From: UBA7067 sp051880615
Lineage (GTDB): Bacteria > Bacillota > Clostridia > Oscillospirales > Acutalibacteraceae
Reading direction: 5' to 3'
DNA: 64,000 nucleotides
Assembly (NCBI GenBank): GCA_051880615.1
Contig: JBJEOH010000026.1
Coordinates: forward strand, 62,001 to 126,000
The position numbers and the translations under genes are program-made. Positions within the stretch are counted from its first letter, which is position 1. Every line of letters begins with the position of its first letter. The notes below the pieces were generated by a model, which ran no database searches, was not told the origin of the DNA, and was given only the letters and a program-made list of their open reading frames with translations. Positions 18,201 to 26,860 of this stretch are shown in pieces.

Positions 18201-21200
18201 TCACTTAATACAACAGGAACAACCAGCGGTTATTTTCCTTACTTTAGTATGGAAGGCACAGGACTTGGCAGCTATAACGAAAATTACGGCGGCTTCAATT
18301 ATGTCCCCAACACCAACGATGAGTCAAATATGATAAGACTAAATATAAGTCCTTGTGGCGGATTTTTTGGAGGTTACCGATCTAAAAGTGTCGATCATAC
18401 AAGAAACTATGCCGAAATATCCGTTGACAATTCAACCGCCAAAGGCTCACTTTATTCATTTGGAGTGATTGGATTAGGCTATGTGAACTACAATACTTCA
18501 TATACAATGAGTAACTGCGTGAATTTCGGCGATATTTCATTTAAGGGGTATCTTGGCAGCGGCGGTCTTTCAATATACACCATTGGTGGTGGTACAACAA
18601 AAATAACCAACTGTCTTAATTTGGGTGATGTTACGGTTGACCCATCGTCGGAAATAGACGGCGGCATAACTATACGCTCAATTTACACTGACAATACAAG
18701 CTCAAATCTACCGGCGGATTTTGACAGTATAATGAACGGCTGGTATAACGGCTGCGAAATACCGCAGGGACTTAAAAGCGATGAATTCAAAAAGATTTTT
18801 GACAGTCTTGACAAAAGCAAGCGTTATGGCAATATTTATGTTTCAGCCACACTTAAAGGCAATCTGTATATTACAGGCATTGACAGCCATAACAATACAT
18901 ATATAAAAGAGCTTTCTGATATAATAAACAACGGTTCAATAACGCTTGAGGACCTTTATATAAAAGGCACTACCACAGTAAGAGGGCTGGCCTTCAGAAA
19001 TCTTAGTAATTCTAAAAACTATGCCCCTATAACCTTAGACCAAGTGTTTGCAGGAAGCACTGTACATATCTCGGGTGCTGCACCGGGCAGCAATAATTTG
19101 AACGACGCACCAATTACCGTCACACGCACTGTTGGTTCGGCAGCAAGTACTAATATATATATTGCGGGCATCACCAGTGGAGCATCAACCGTGAATTACT
19201 GCGAAAACCGCGGCGAAATTAATGTCAGGGACTGCTACAGCGCAACGGTAAAAGGTGTTGATTATGCATCTCCCCTGCTTGGCATTTCGGCGACAAAATG
19301 TTATGGTAATTATTATATCGGCGGAATCGGGGCATATTCAAATGCTAAAAGCTCAATTAACTTTGCCGACATTAATGTTTCAGATGTTACAAAATATCTG
19401 ATTGGCGGAGTATGCTCTGATCCGTATTCTACGATAAGCGACAGCTACAACTACGGAAATATCACCTGCACTAATTGCAGCGGTGCTTCGCAGCTTGGCG
19501 GCATCGCAGGTTATACCGACAGCTCTGACACAATTCAAAATTGCTCTAACTTCGGCAAGCTGAGCGTAATCGACCCTTGCTCCTATATCACCTCAGGCAA
19601 TCACTATTTGTATCTCGGTGGTATCTGTGGATACTCCTCTAGTACAAAAAATCTTTCAACATCTGTTAACTGTGGTGAGCTGGTATATAACAACTCAAAG
19701 GGTGAAAACACAAGCAACAGCCTTTATAATACCCGTACAAATGGTAACTGTCATTTGTGTGTCGGAGGAATTGCCGGATATAAAACCGGAAATAATTCGA
19801 TTAATAACTCCCTTAATTATGCTGACATTAATGTTCAAAACGAACTAAATATGCATGTTGATGTCGGCGGAATTATCGGTCGTTCAAGCTTTGCAACAAC
19901 CAATGATTCCATATCAACAAATCTTGTAAACTATGGCAATGTAACTGTGCCTGACGCAAACTCGTCACGAGGCCAATATATTTATGCCAGCGGTATTCTC
20001 GGTGCTTCTGAAAGTACAGGCAACGCAGTTATAAAATACGGCATCAATTACGGCACAGTACGCAGTGGAACAGAAAAGGCAGCTAATACTTTAATTGGCT
20101 CAATTTTGGGAAGATCTGTCGGCTCCAATGTAAAGTTTACAATCGATAAATTTGTCGATTTGAGCGACCCGCCGGAGGGTGTGACATATTATCCTATGAT
20201 AGGTTCATATAACGGCTCATCCACAAACAACAACGGCGGCGCAAGCGTGAACTACACTAAAAATATGCAATCAATCGACGATACAACATCAACAGTAGGT
20301 GCTCGATTTGGCACCGTAAAGCCTGTGACTCTTGATAAGCAGGAAAACGGAGGCTTGTTCTCTGCCGACTTTGTGTTCAGGAGCGATTTGATTCACGAAA
20401 TATCAGAGGCTATCACACACGAAGACAACGGTATGGTATATCAGGATTTTGAATTTCTTTCGCCGTATCTGCAAAAATATATGGTCTCGCGTTTTGGTGA
20501 AGATATTAAAAATTACGGTGCATATGTTGTTTTGTGCAATTACAGAACATCAGACTCTTATATGCCCGGACATCTGTCATCTGATGATGACGATAATGGA
20601 TATCATCCGGGTCTTGCAGGCTCGTTTGAGAACAAGGAATTGGTTGATGATATTGATATAAATCCGATTTACTCTCAGATGGTTCCTGCAAATGAACGCA
20701 GTGCAAGCACAGACTATTACACATATATTCAGCAGATTAAAAAGAGTAGTCTTGCAGAGCTTAATGATGTCGGTGTCAGCACATCTATCGAATATGCCAA
20801 CAGCGACACATCGCATTTCCAGACATTCCACGAATATCAGAGCCTTGTTGAAACTCACGAGGCGTATGATAATAACGGCAATGTATCAGACAAGGTTACT
20901 TACACTGATATTAATTTTTATATAGCCATCGACAGCATTGATCCGCACAGGGCGAAGCGTAAAAAGCTTGACGAAAACGGCCAACCTGTTAAGGACGAAA
21001 ACGGCGATGATGTATATGAAACCTTTGACCCGGGTGGATATATTTACATTAATCAGAATTTTGTTAATTGCTCGTTAGGCTCTACGGTTCAGCTATATAA
21101 CGGTGACACGGTTGATACAACTCAGAGGAAAACAGCGCTTAACCATTATACAGATAACTATCCCGACCCCTGGCTTACCTGTGATAACCTTGAAAGTGAA

Positions 21201-24116
21201 CTCGCTGACAACAGCGAAAACTGGAGTGCTTCTACCCCGTGGAGTAATACAACAAAGCAGTGGGAAATGGCAATTCCCTATCAGGATAGCAACGACACAA
21301 AGTATGTTTACACAAAGGTTATGGGTGTGTTTACTGCAGAAGACGGGGTACATAAGAACATAGTAGTGGCACATGTAGTTATTGACCATTACAACCCGTT
21401 TATGGAGCTTGACAGTGTTACACTTCAAACCCCAAGTGACGGAACAAAAACCAGTACTGTTGATAACGGTTTGCTGACATATGTTTCGGGTATGCCGTCT
21501 CTAACCGATTACTACACAAATGATGACGGCACCACAACGCCAAAGAAAGATGTTACATACTTTTATCTTGTTGACGACGGGTTAACGGGCGAAAATATTC
21601 AAAAATATGATTATCAGTCTACAAGAACTCACCCAACGATAAGTCTTATAACACAGAATATGGACTCATCGTTTTCAATATCCTGCGTTATAAAACGACA
21701 AGACCGACTGCCGCAGGACGGTACAAAGTATAACGACCTTGAGTGGAATCCCGACGGACCGATTGAGGATGACAACAACGACGGTGAGGATACAAAAATA
21801 ACGATTTACCCGACAGATATAACATATGATGACGAACAGAAAAGCTTTGGTGTTGCAACCTTTCAGTTAAGCCAATATATGTATTACGCAGGTTTGTACC
21901 GTATTGATTTGTATTATGAGCGTACAAAAAGTTCAGGGTCTGCAAAGCACTATGCATCAGTGTTTATCGCTAAACAACATTCACCGAGAAATGTGGTGTC
22001 CAACATAGTTTGGTGGAGTGGATATACTCCCTCAATCTATAATCCTTATCAAACCTTAGTCTCTCAGACATCGTGGGATGAAACACATCCCGAAGTTGAC
22101 GATATGAAGTCGGGCTTGTATGCATATATCAGAGGAGGATACTCATATGCTACCCCACCGACCTATTATTACTCACGCCTTGCAAACGACTGTCTTGACG
22201 GCAAAAACACTAACTATGCAAGTGGCAACGGTTTGTATTATTCGCTTAAAAGCTATTTGGGCCTTTCTAACGACTCAACGGTATATATTGATACCGCTAA
22301 CCCTATTTATAACGATTCTGAGGTCAAAGGCAGGGCTGTGACACTGAAAAACAGCATTCAGTCAATTGATGTTATCTCTGATGAAGGAACCGGAGCATAT
22401 TACCCAAGGATTTATCACAAGGCTATGGATATTATGGCTGAAAACGGCGATATCCGCCGTTATGATCATCAGTTTGTTCAGTTCGGCACATACGGTGAAA
22501 ACGACGAAAAAAATTACAACAACGCTCCTAAAATCACCCAGACATCTGCTACAAAGGACGGCTACGCAATTGCTATAAGCGACGACGAGTCACACCACGG
22601 AATTGTGTACGGATACGAAACAAACGATGTCACCTTTAGTTGCACATGGGCATCGGCTAATGTAACTCTGCACGCTAACGGAAATTCACCAAGAAAGGAT
22701 GAAATTCACGCCAATGACGGCTTTGGAAAAAACAAGGTGAATATTTTCTTGACGCCTACAGGCTCAAACACTGCCCGTAAGCTTTCAAGTGAAGAGATTT
22801 CAGAGTATTTTACAAGCACCTCCTGCACATCAGCAAATGTATGGACTTTTGTATTGAAAAACTCAGCGCCTACCGGTACATACAACATTATTCCGTATAT
22901 GACCTACACAATGGATCTTAGCTCAAATTCCGACCCGATAACGCTGTACGATGATGCAACGGGTGAAGTTTTAAGCACATCTCAGGATAACATATTCACT
23001 TGGAGTATTCCTTACTCAACTCCATTCATAATTGAGAATCGCCCGAATGACGATTCATATCTTACTCAATTTGATACCTCAAACGACAAGTGTACTCCTT
23101 TTATTATTGAGGACAGCAATCTTGCCGGCAGCGATAACCGATCGGTTTCTATTCGCACCGCATCTACAAATCAGGAAATTGTATACACCGGATATGACGA
23201 TGTGAAAACCGGAGATAACAGAGTTGACAAGTTTGATATCTACTCATATGTTGCAAAGGAAAGTCAGAATAGTTCAATAAGAATGAAGTTACCGTACCGC
23301 GCAACCGTTACTAAGTGGGTTGGCGACACTTCACCGTTTGAAACGCCGTCCTCCGGAAATTGGGAGGAAATGAGCCCAACATCTTCTGACGATGATTGTA
23401 ATGAGTATAATCTAAATCTATCTTACAATGCATTGAAAGACGACGGAGAGTATACTTATGAGCCATCTGTAACCTATTATAAAGTTACTGCTGAGGATGG
23501 AAGCACCTCGACGATTTATACGGTTCATGTTGTTCCCGGAGTGCGAAACAAAGAAACAACCCTTGAAATCGCTCAAAACAGTGAAGTGATAAACGGCGAA
23601 GCCTCGTTTAAAGAAAGTATGACCAAATTATTCGCTGAAAGCGACGCAATTTATCAGGAAATTCTTGCGAAAAACGGTTACTTATCTGCAACAATCAAAG
23701 AGCTTAGCGGAGATACTGTTGATGTTTATCAGACAAAGATATTTGACGCTTTAACAAGCGGAGAAACTCAACCTTATATTTATAACCTAAAAAGCTTTGC
23801 ATTTGACATTAGCGTTGATTTGCCGGCAGGTTACACTTACGATATTTTGCTGTTCAGTACTGCGATGGACTATTGCACAGAGCTTAAAGATTCTCAGAAC
23901 GGCTTCAGCGGAAAGCAGCTTCTTTTGAGTAACAGCGATGATCAGCAGCTTCATCTTCGCATTGTGCTGAAACGCGCGAAATCATCAACAATCTGGGGCG
24001 TTCAGCATATTTGGAATTATTTCAATACCAACGCCGACTCAAACGGCAAGATTCTCAATAACAACGGCGGTTATTTCTATAATTATGTTTATAACCGCGA
24101 TGAAATTCAGGGTTGA
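15216..24116 (+). CDS. Giant secreted beta-helix repeat protein
   Basis: 2966 residues from ATG 15216 (AAGGGAG at 15201-15207); a 28-residue longer frame overlaps the preceding gene. The Sec signal peptide is about 1-30. About residues 130-1660 consist of irregular repeats with a shared core such as NYGNVYG, CYNTGNIYV, NCVNFGDISF, NCLNLGDVTV and SYNYGNITC, as in GLUG-type right-handed beta-helix adhesins. The segment FSGTGTADNPYMISTPADLIYF near 405-425 is a typical GLUG-domain opener. About 1700-2680 is a long, low-repeat, Tyr/Asp-rich part, and about 2690-2780 resembles a cadherin-like beta-sandwich (YKVTAEDGSTSTIYTVHVV). No LPxTG, SLH, dockerin or C-terminal membrane segment was seen, so how it stays at the cell surface is unknown. 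Adhesion or polysaccharide binding is inferred. Confidence 0.8.
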   Translation: MRKTKLLVKKITALLMSIMAVFSIIPSEVLSSIDLSSVFSSFITTVSAVGNSNDSEYTAPACTFTDELYDGSDAIAPLPSYNEYKEQTGYTEPLRISFTDFRTACGEGLDFKLGTANKYMADGYKLMICNAQELYNYSMIVNSGSPEEISFYLSANIVLGTNIEYSEMSHDAYYFKPIGNDINAFTGTFDGQNFEIRDLYFDSSYQPVTVGFFGVVGEGAEVKNFGIFHPTIITTSNNSTCPAVIASRNYGTIDSVYAIAQEYRDPAETATLNVVSSSYPKYAAGLVAINYSSGVLSNSYFAGMLNAANPSAQNPVCASNSEGGIILNCYYDNEVFAYGFSGDTITEVEGEITGLTNIDLKKVGYSENGMTGTKFKPSIAITDSINYTSNNTRYNWLYPRLYGFSGTGTADNPYMISTPADLIYFPTSYEYASRVKKYFQLANCIDMNEVAPNAYKPQLISSLTTNYFTGGKWVQYTYYPNNAGYNTVNTAFYGTLSGAVHEGDNCSICHAVNRGNDANGNPLQECHAILNLTIDTPAVYQSGSTISHYSALIARANYTKAMTATVSDLNFIGGEISSGTMDCMPLTYSSGAYNLRIGTVIGISNYSDLKNVHSSATVRIGSGKCYSVTAGGLVGGYYFHNVTDCTNSGNIIGGYINMVDAGYQSANFHIGGLLGGAGATTTLDAATIGKLTHVANYGNVYGAVIVAEKDSGWTLTGGRCIAAGISTSNIATSNTGNVTATTLYPSYYLDDSCRADRIANFGMIFDGPITLDENGKPVFDEDGKPQALPLDENKEVVSNNSTLFDSYIYGIGANIISHAYNEANIYSVTVARTHIAGIGAMTTAAGIVAGTTQYYNFLNYNTGNIYMYAGASEAHGISDTYANKCYNTGNIYVLGGIINTNSTVSSVSNDGGCFTGISGYDSMGCYNDGEIYLAPSGRSIYKNAGSANIAVVAAGVSARYSSDLSETDSDGNTRTLPSINAGKITVDLDKYNFDPSLNTTGTTSGYFPYFSMEGTGLGSYNENYGGFNYVPNTNDESNMIRLNISPCGGFFGGYRSKSVDHTRNYAEISVDNSTAKGSLYSFGVIGLGYVNYNTSYTMSNCVNFGDISFKGYLGSGGLSIYTIGGGTTKITNCLNLGDVTVDPSSEIDGGITIRSIYTDNTSSNLPADFDSIMNGWYNGCEIPQGLKSDEFKKIFDSLDKSKRYGNIYVSATLKGNLYITGIDSHNNTYIKELSDIINNGSITLEDLYIKGTTTVRGLAFRNLSNSKNYAPITLDQVFAGSTVHISGAAPGSNNLNDAPITVTRTVGSAASTNIYIAGITSGASTVNYCENRGEINVRDCYSATVKGVDYASPLLGISATKCYGNYYIGGIGAYSNAKSSINFADINVSDVTKYLIGGVCSDPYSTISDSYNYGNITCTNCSGASQLGGIAGYTDSSDTIQNCSNFGKLSVIDPCSYITSGNHYLYLGGICGYSSSTKNLSTSVNCGELVYNNSKGENTSNSLYNTRTNGNCHLCVGGIAGYKTGNNSINNSLNYADINVQNELNMHVDVGGIIGRSSFATTNDSISTNLVNYGNVTVPDANSSRGQYIYASGILGASESTGNAVIKYGINYGTVRSGTEKAANTLIGSILGRSVGSNVKFTIDKFVDLSDPPEGVTYYPMIGSYNGSSTNNNGGASVNYTKNMQSIDDTTSTVGARFGTVKPVTLDKQENGGLFSADFVFRSDLIHEISEAITHEDNGMVYQDFEFLSPYLQKYMVSRFGEDIKNYGAYVVLCNYRTSDSYMPGHLSSDDDDNGYHPGLAGSFENKELVDDIDINPIYSQMVPANERSASTDYYTYIQQIKKSSLAELNDVGVSTSIEYANSDTSHFQTFHEYQSLVETHEAYDNNGNVSDKVTYTDINFYIAIDSIDPHRAKRKKLDENGQPVKDENGDDVYETFDPGGYIYINQNFVNCSLGSTVQLYNGDTVDTTQRKTALNHYTDNYPDPWLTCDNLESELADNSENWSASTPWSNTTKQWEMAIPYQDSNDTKYVYTKVMGVFTAEDGVHKNIVVAHVVIDHYNPFMELDSVTLQTPSDGTKTSTVDNGLLTYVSGMPSLTDYYTNDDGTTTPKKDVTYFYLVDDGLTGENIQKYDYQSTRTHPTISLITQNMDSSFSISCVIKRQDRLPQDGTKYNDLEWNPDGPIEDDNNDGEDTKITIYPTDITYDDEQKSFGVATFQLSQYMYYAGLYRIDLYYERTKSSGSAKHYASVFIAKQHSPRNVVSNIVWWSGYTPSIYNPYQTLVSQTSWDETHPEVDDMKSGLYAYIRGGYSYATPPTYYYSRLANDCLDGKNTNYASGNGLYYSLKSYLGLSNDSTVYIDTANPIYNDSEVKGRAVTLKNSIQSIDVISDEGTGAYYPRIYHKAMDIMAENGDIRRYDHQFVQFGTYGENDEKNYNNAPKITQTSATKDGYAIAISDDESHHGIVYGYETNDVTFSCTWASANVTLHANGNSPRKDEIHANDGFGKNKVNIFLTPTGSNTARKLSSEEISEYFTSTSCTSANVWTFVLKNSAPTGTYNIIPYMTYTMDLSSNSDPITLYDDATGEVLSTSQDNIFTWSIPYSTPFIIENRPNDDSYLTQFDTSNDKCTPFIIEDSNLAGSDNRSVSIRTASTNQEIVYTGYDDVKTGDNRVDKFDIYSYVAKESQNSSIRMKLPYRATVTKWVGDTSPFETPSSGNWEEMSPTSSDDDCNEYNLNLSYNALKDDGEYTYEPSVTYYKVTAEDGSTSTIYTVHVVPGVRNKETTLEIAQNSEVINGEASFKESMTKLFAESDAIYQEILAKNGYLSATIKELSGDTVDVYQTKIFDALTSGETQPYIYNLKSFAFDISVDLPAGYTYDILLFSTAMDYCTELKDSQNGFSGKQLLLSNSDDQQLHLRIVLKRAKSSTIWGVQHIWNYFNTNADSNGKILNNNGGYFYNYVYNRDEIQG

Positions 24117-24176
24117 AATCATTTCTAACACTTATATAATGATTGAACGAACAGCGAATAATAATAATTATATCAA

Positions 24177-24210
24177 GCCTCCTCATACAGCATAATTTGT
24201 ATGAGGAGGC
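24177..24210 (+). terminator. Terminator of the giant-protein operon
   Basis: A perfect 13-bp stem (GCCTCCTCATACA 24177-24189 with its complement 24198-24210), 8-nt loop, then TTCTCTCT. It lies about 60 nt after the stop codon. Confidence 0.7.
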
Positions 24211-24247
24211 TTCTCTCTGCGCAATAATACAAAACGACACAAAATAT

Positions 24248-24302
24248 AAGGACTACAGCGCGATGCGTTGAGCGACTTAATCGCATTTGTGCTGTAATCC
24301 TT
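24248..24302 (-). terminator. Long hairpin at the uppP 3' end, second copy of the CTACAGC element
   Basis: On the minus strand AAGGATTACAGC pairs with GCTGTAGTCCTT, with a nested ATGCG/CGCAT stem. Outer arms and the TATATT flank match the element at 9993-10048. It follows uppP by about 20 nt and faces the end of the giant-protein operon. Confidence 0.55.
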
Positions 24303-24322
24303 TAATCATAATATATTTTAGT

Positions 24323-25183
24323 TTATTTGTTGAGAATCGGCAACAGGCACAATACCAGCACTCCAAGCGCTATACGATACCAACCGAACACCTTGAAGTC
24401 GTGCTTTTTAATATAGCTCATAAGGAACTTGATTACAACAACAGACACGGCAAATGCTACCACCATTCCGACAACAAGGGAGATAAGCTCTGTGCTTGTA
24501 AAGCCGAAGCCTTCACTCAGGAAATATTTCAGCAGCTTAAAACCGCTTGCGCCGAGCATAGTCGGGATTGCGAGGAAGAATGTGTATTCAGCTGCTGTAG
24601 TTCTTGAAATACCGAGCAACAGAGCACCAATAATTGTAGCACCGGAACGCGATGTACCCGGTATCATAGCAAGCGCCTGAAATACGCCGATAATAAGCAC
24701 GCTTTGATATGTAATTTCACTTATGGAGTTCACCTTAGGCATTCGCCTTTTATTCCAAGTTTCAATTACTATAAAGCCTATACCGTAAATAATAAGCGTT
24801 GCGGCTATTACATACGGTGCATAAAGGTATTCCGTTATCACATCGTCAAACAGAAAGCCAAGCACCGCCGCAGGAACACAGCCGACAATTACCTTTGCCC
24901 ACATACTCAATATACTGCGTTCAAGTACAAGCGAATGACCCGACGAGTGTTTAAGCTTTTGAATTTTCAAGGGCCATAGCTGTTTCCAGAATATGACTAT
25001 AACAGCTAAAATTGCACCGAATTGGATTACAACAAGGAACATATCCTTGAACGCCTGAGTCATATCCATTTTCATAAATTCATCAACAAGCAGCATATGA
25101 CCTGTGCTGCTTATTGGCAGCCATTCGGTAATTCCCTCAATTATGCCTTGAAAGATTACCTTAAGCAGTTCGATTATATCCAT
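24323..25183 (-). CDS. uppP: Undecaprenyl-diphosphate phosphatase
   Basis: 286 residues, a polytopic membrane protein of the BacA/UppP family. Two catalytic motifs are visible: EGITEWLPISSTGHM (residues 17-31) and PGTSRSGATIIGALLLG. It dephosphorylates undecaprenyl pyrophosphate on the outer face so that the lipid carrier can be reused in peptidoglycan and wall-polymer synthesis; overproduction gives bacitracin tolerance in other species. It is the last gene of a minus operon with coaX and the ECF S component, 28 nt after coaX. Confidence 0.95.
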   Translation of the reverse strand: MDIIELLKVIFQGIIEGITEWLPISSTGHMLLVDEFMKMDMTQAFKDMFLVVIQFGAILAVIVIFWKQLWPLKIQKLKHSSGHSLVLERSILSMWAKVIVGCVPAAVLGFLFDDVITEYLYAPYVIAATLIIYGIGFIVIETWNKRRMPKVNSISEITYQSVLIIGVFQALAMIPGTSRSGATIIGALLLGISRTTAAEYTFFLAIPTMLGASGFKLLKYFLSEGFGFTSTELISLVVGMVVAFAVSVVVIKFLMSYIKKHDFKVFGWYRIALGVLVLCLLPILNK

Positions 25184-25211
25184 TTATTAACCTGCCTTTC
25201 TGCATTTTTAA

Positions 25212-25979
25212 TTAATTATTCTTATCGTAAACTATTTTCAGACCTTTAATGAGTAAATCGTTATCTACAATAATATTACGCTTGCAAAACGGAATTATGC
25301 TGCCCGACAGTCCGCCGGTTGCAACTACAGTTGCAGACTCCTGAAGTTCGTTTTCTATTCTTTCAACAACACCGTCAACCATTGCCGCATTTGCGTATAT
25401 AGCGCCGCTTTTCATACAGTCTATTGTGTTCTTCCCTATTATTTTCTTCGGTGCCTCAATGCTTATCTTGGGTAACTGCGATGTACGCGAAGTGAGCGCT
25501 TCCTGTGAAATTTTAACTCCCGGAATTATCATACCGCCGAGATAGTTCTTGTTTTTATCAATAACAGAAACAGTAGTAGCGGTGCCCATATCAAAAATTA
25601 TAATAGGCGGCTTATATTCATCAAGCGCGGCTATTGCGTCAACCACCTGGTCGCTGCCAAGCTGGGCCGGGTTATCAAGCAGAATGTTAAGTCCGGTTTT
25701 TAACCCGGGTCCGACAACAAGCGGCGTAACGCCTGAAATAAAACTGATAGCTCTTTTTAGTATAGTTACAAGCGGAGGAACTACGGACGACATTATAGCG
25801 CCGCTGATTTTTTTAATATCTATACCGCCGATTTCAAGAAGAGTCTTAAATTCAACGGCATACTGGTATTCTGTTTTACTATGGTCGGTTGCCACCCTTG
25901 CTTCATATACAATATTATTTTTATCGTCAATGCATCCCAAGACAATGTTTGTATTGCCTGCATCAAGCGCCAATATCAT
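25212..25979 (-). CDS. coaX: Type III pantothenate kinase
   Basis: 255 residues. The ASKHA-fold kinase phosphorylates pantothenate in the first step of CoA synthesis and, unlike CoaA, is insensitive to CoA feedback. Motifs: N-terminal phosphate loop LALDAGNTNIVLG, VVGPGLKTGLNI, the potassium/pantothenate region NPAQLGSDQVVDAIAAL, IIIFDMGTATTVSVID, GGMIIPGVKIS and VVATGGLSG. It sits between the S component (41 nt upstream) and uppP. Together with coaBC, divergent from the S-component gene, it makes up a CoA locus. Confidence 0.95.
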   Translation of the reverse strand: MILALDAGNTNIVLGCIDDKNNIVYEARVATDHSKTEYQYAVEFKTLLEIGGIDIKKISGAIMSSVVPPLVTILKRAISFISGVTPLVVGPGLKTGLNILLDNPAQLGSDQVVDAIAALDEYKPPIIIFDMGTATTVSVIDKNKNYLGGMIIPGVKISQEALTSRTSQLPKISIEAPKKIIGKNTIDCMKSGAIYANAAMVDGVVERIENELQESATVVATGGLSGSIIPFCKRNIIVDNDLLIKGLKIVYDKNN

Positions 25980-26020
25980 AAAATCACCCTTTTTAGTTGC
26001 TGAGATTTAGGAATACTGCG

Positions 26021-26665
26021 TTATATCCTGTGTTTTTTCTTTATTTGGAAAAGTACCTTGCAAATCACACAAGTTAATACTGCGGCTGTTACGGCTTCAA
26101 GAACGCCGTTTACGCCGATAACTCCCATTATCACGCCGAGCAATGTGTCATATGAAATTTCCTTTGCGGCAGCGTAGCTTTCTCCAAAAAAGAAATATAT
26201 CATCCCCATAACAAGGATTGTATTTGTCATAGCACCGAAAATACCGGATAAAATAAGCGAAATTGTTTCCTTGCCTTTAATCCTGTTTAAAAGCTTCACT
26301 ATCCCTTTGAAAACAAAATAAGGAACGATTCCAACCAGAATTCTCGGCACAAAGCAAATTATAAGGCTCAACGGATTGCCTCCGAGCCCTGCACCTTCAA
26401 AAAATGGTGTGAATACAAACGAGGTAACCGTCGGCATTATAGTGTTTGAAATCAGACTTGTAAGTCCAAATACCCCTCCGAGAACAGCTCCCAATTTTGG
26501 ACCTAACACGATTGAACCGATAATAACCGGAACATGGATGATTGTTGCGCGTGTTACTCCCAGCGGAATGTACCCGATTCCCGGGATAAACGCCAGCATT
26601 AAAATCAGCGCACTGAACAGCGCAAGCTGAGCTATTTCAAGCGATTTTTTTCTTGTATCAGACAT
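26021..26665 (-). CDS. ECF transporter S component, probably for pantothenate
   Basis: 214 residues with about six membrane helices. The N-terminal LALFSALILMLAFIPGIGYIPLGVTRATIIHVPVIIGSIVLGP is the standard motif of ECF S components (substrate-binding membrane subunits that share the EcfA1A2T module encoded at 55.6-58.2 kb). The specificity is inferred from context: it is cotranscribed with coaX and divergent from coaBC, so pantothenate is the best guess. ATG 26665 has GGAGGA at a normal distance. Confidence 0.75.
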   Translation of the reverse strand: MSDTRKKSLEIAQLALFSALILMLAFIPGIGYIPLGVTRATIIHVPVIIGSIVLGPKLGAVLGGVFGLTSLISNTIMPTVTSFVFTPFFEGAGLGGNPLSLIICFVPRILVGIVPYFVFKGIVKLLNRIKGKETISLILSGIFGAMTNTILVMGMIYFFFGESYAAAKEISYDTLLGVIMGVIGVNGVLEAVTAAVLTCVICKVLFQIKKKHRI

Positions 26666-26770
26666 TATAAATTCCTCCTGCTACTGCTCTATTATAGATG
26701 CAATGCAAATTAAGCTTTTATATTATGCACCATAATAATTAAAAAGGCAAGATTTTGTATATAATTTTTC

Positions 26771-26800
26771 TTTACAATTTTGTAGTCGCGTTGGTATAAT
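26771..26800 (+). promoter_or_regulatory. Sigma-A promoter of coaBC
   Basis: -35 TTTACA (26771-26776), 18-nt spacer, -10 TATAAT (26795-26800); start expected near 26808, about 53 nt before coaBC. Confidence 0.6.
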
Positions 26801-26860
26801 ATAGAGTATAATTATAACATTATTCTCTGTCGATACTCAGAAATTCGAAAGGAAATTACT

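Noticed and set aside
15188..24116. Possible frameshifts or several genes within the giant gene
   Set aside because: One uninterrupted frame of 2966 codons has consistent repeat composition, and no internal start has a good ribosome site with a signal peptide.
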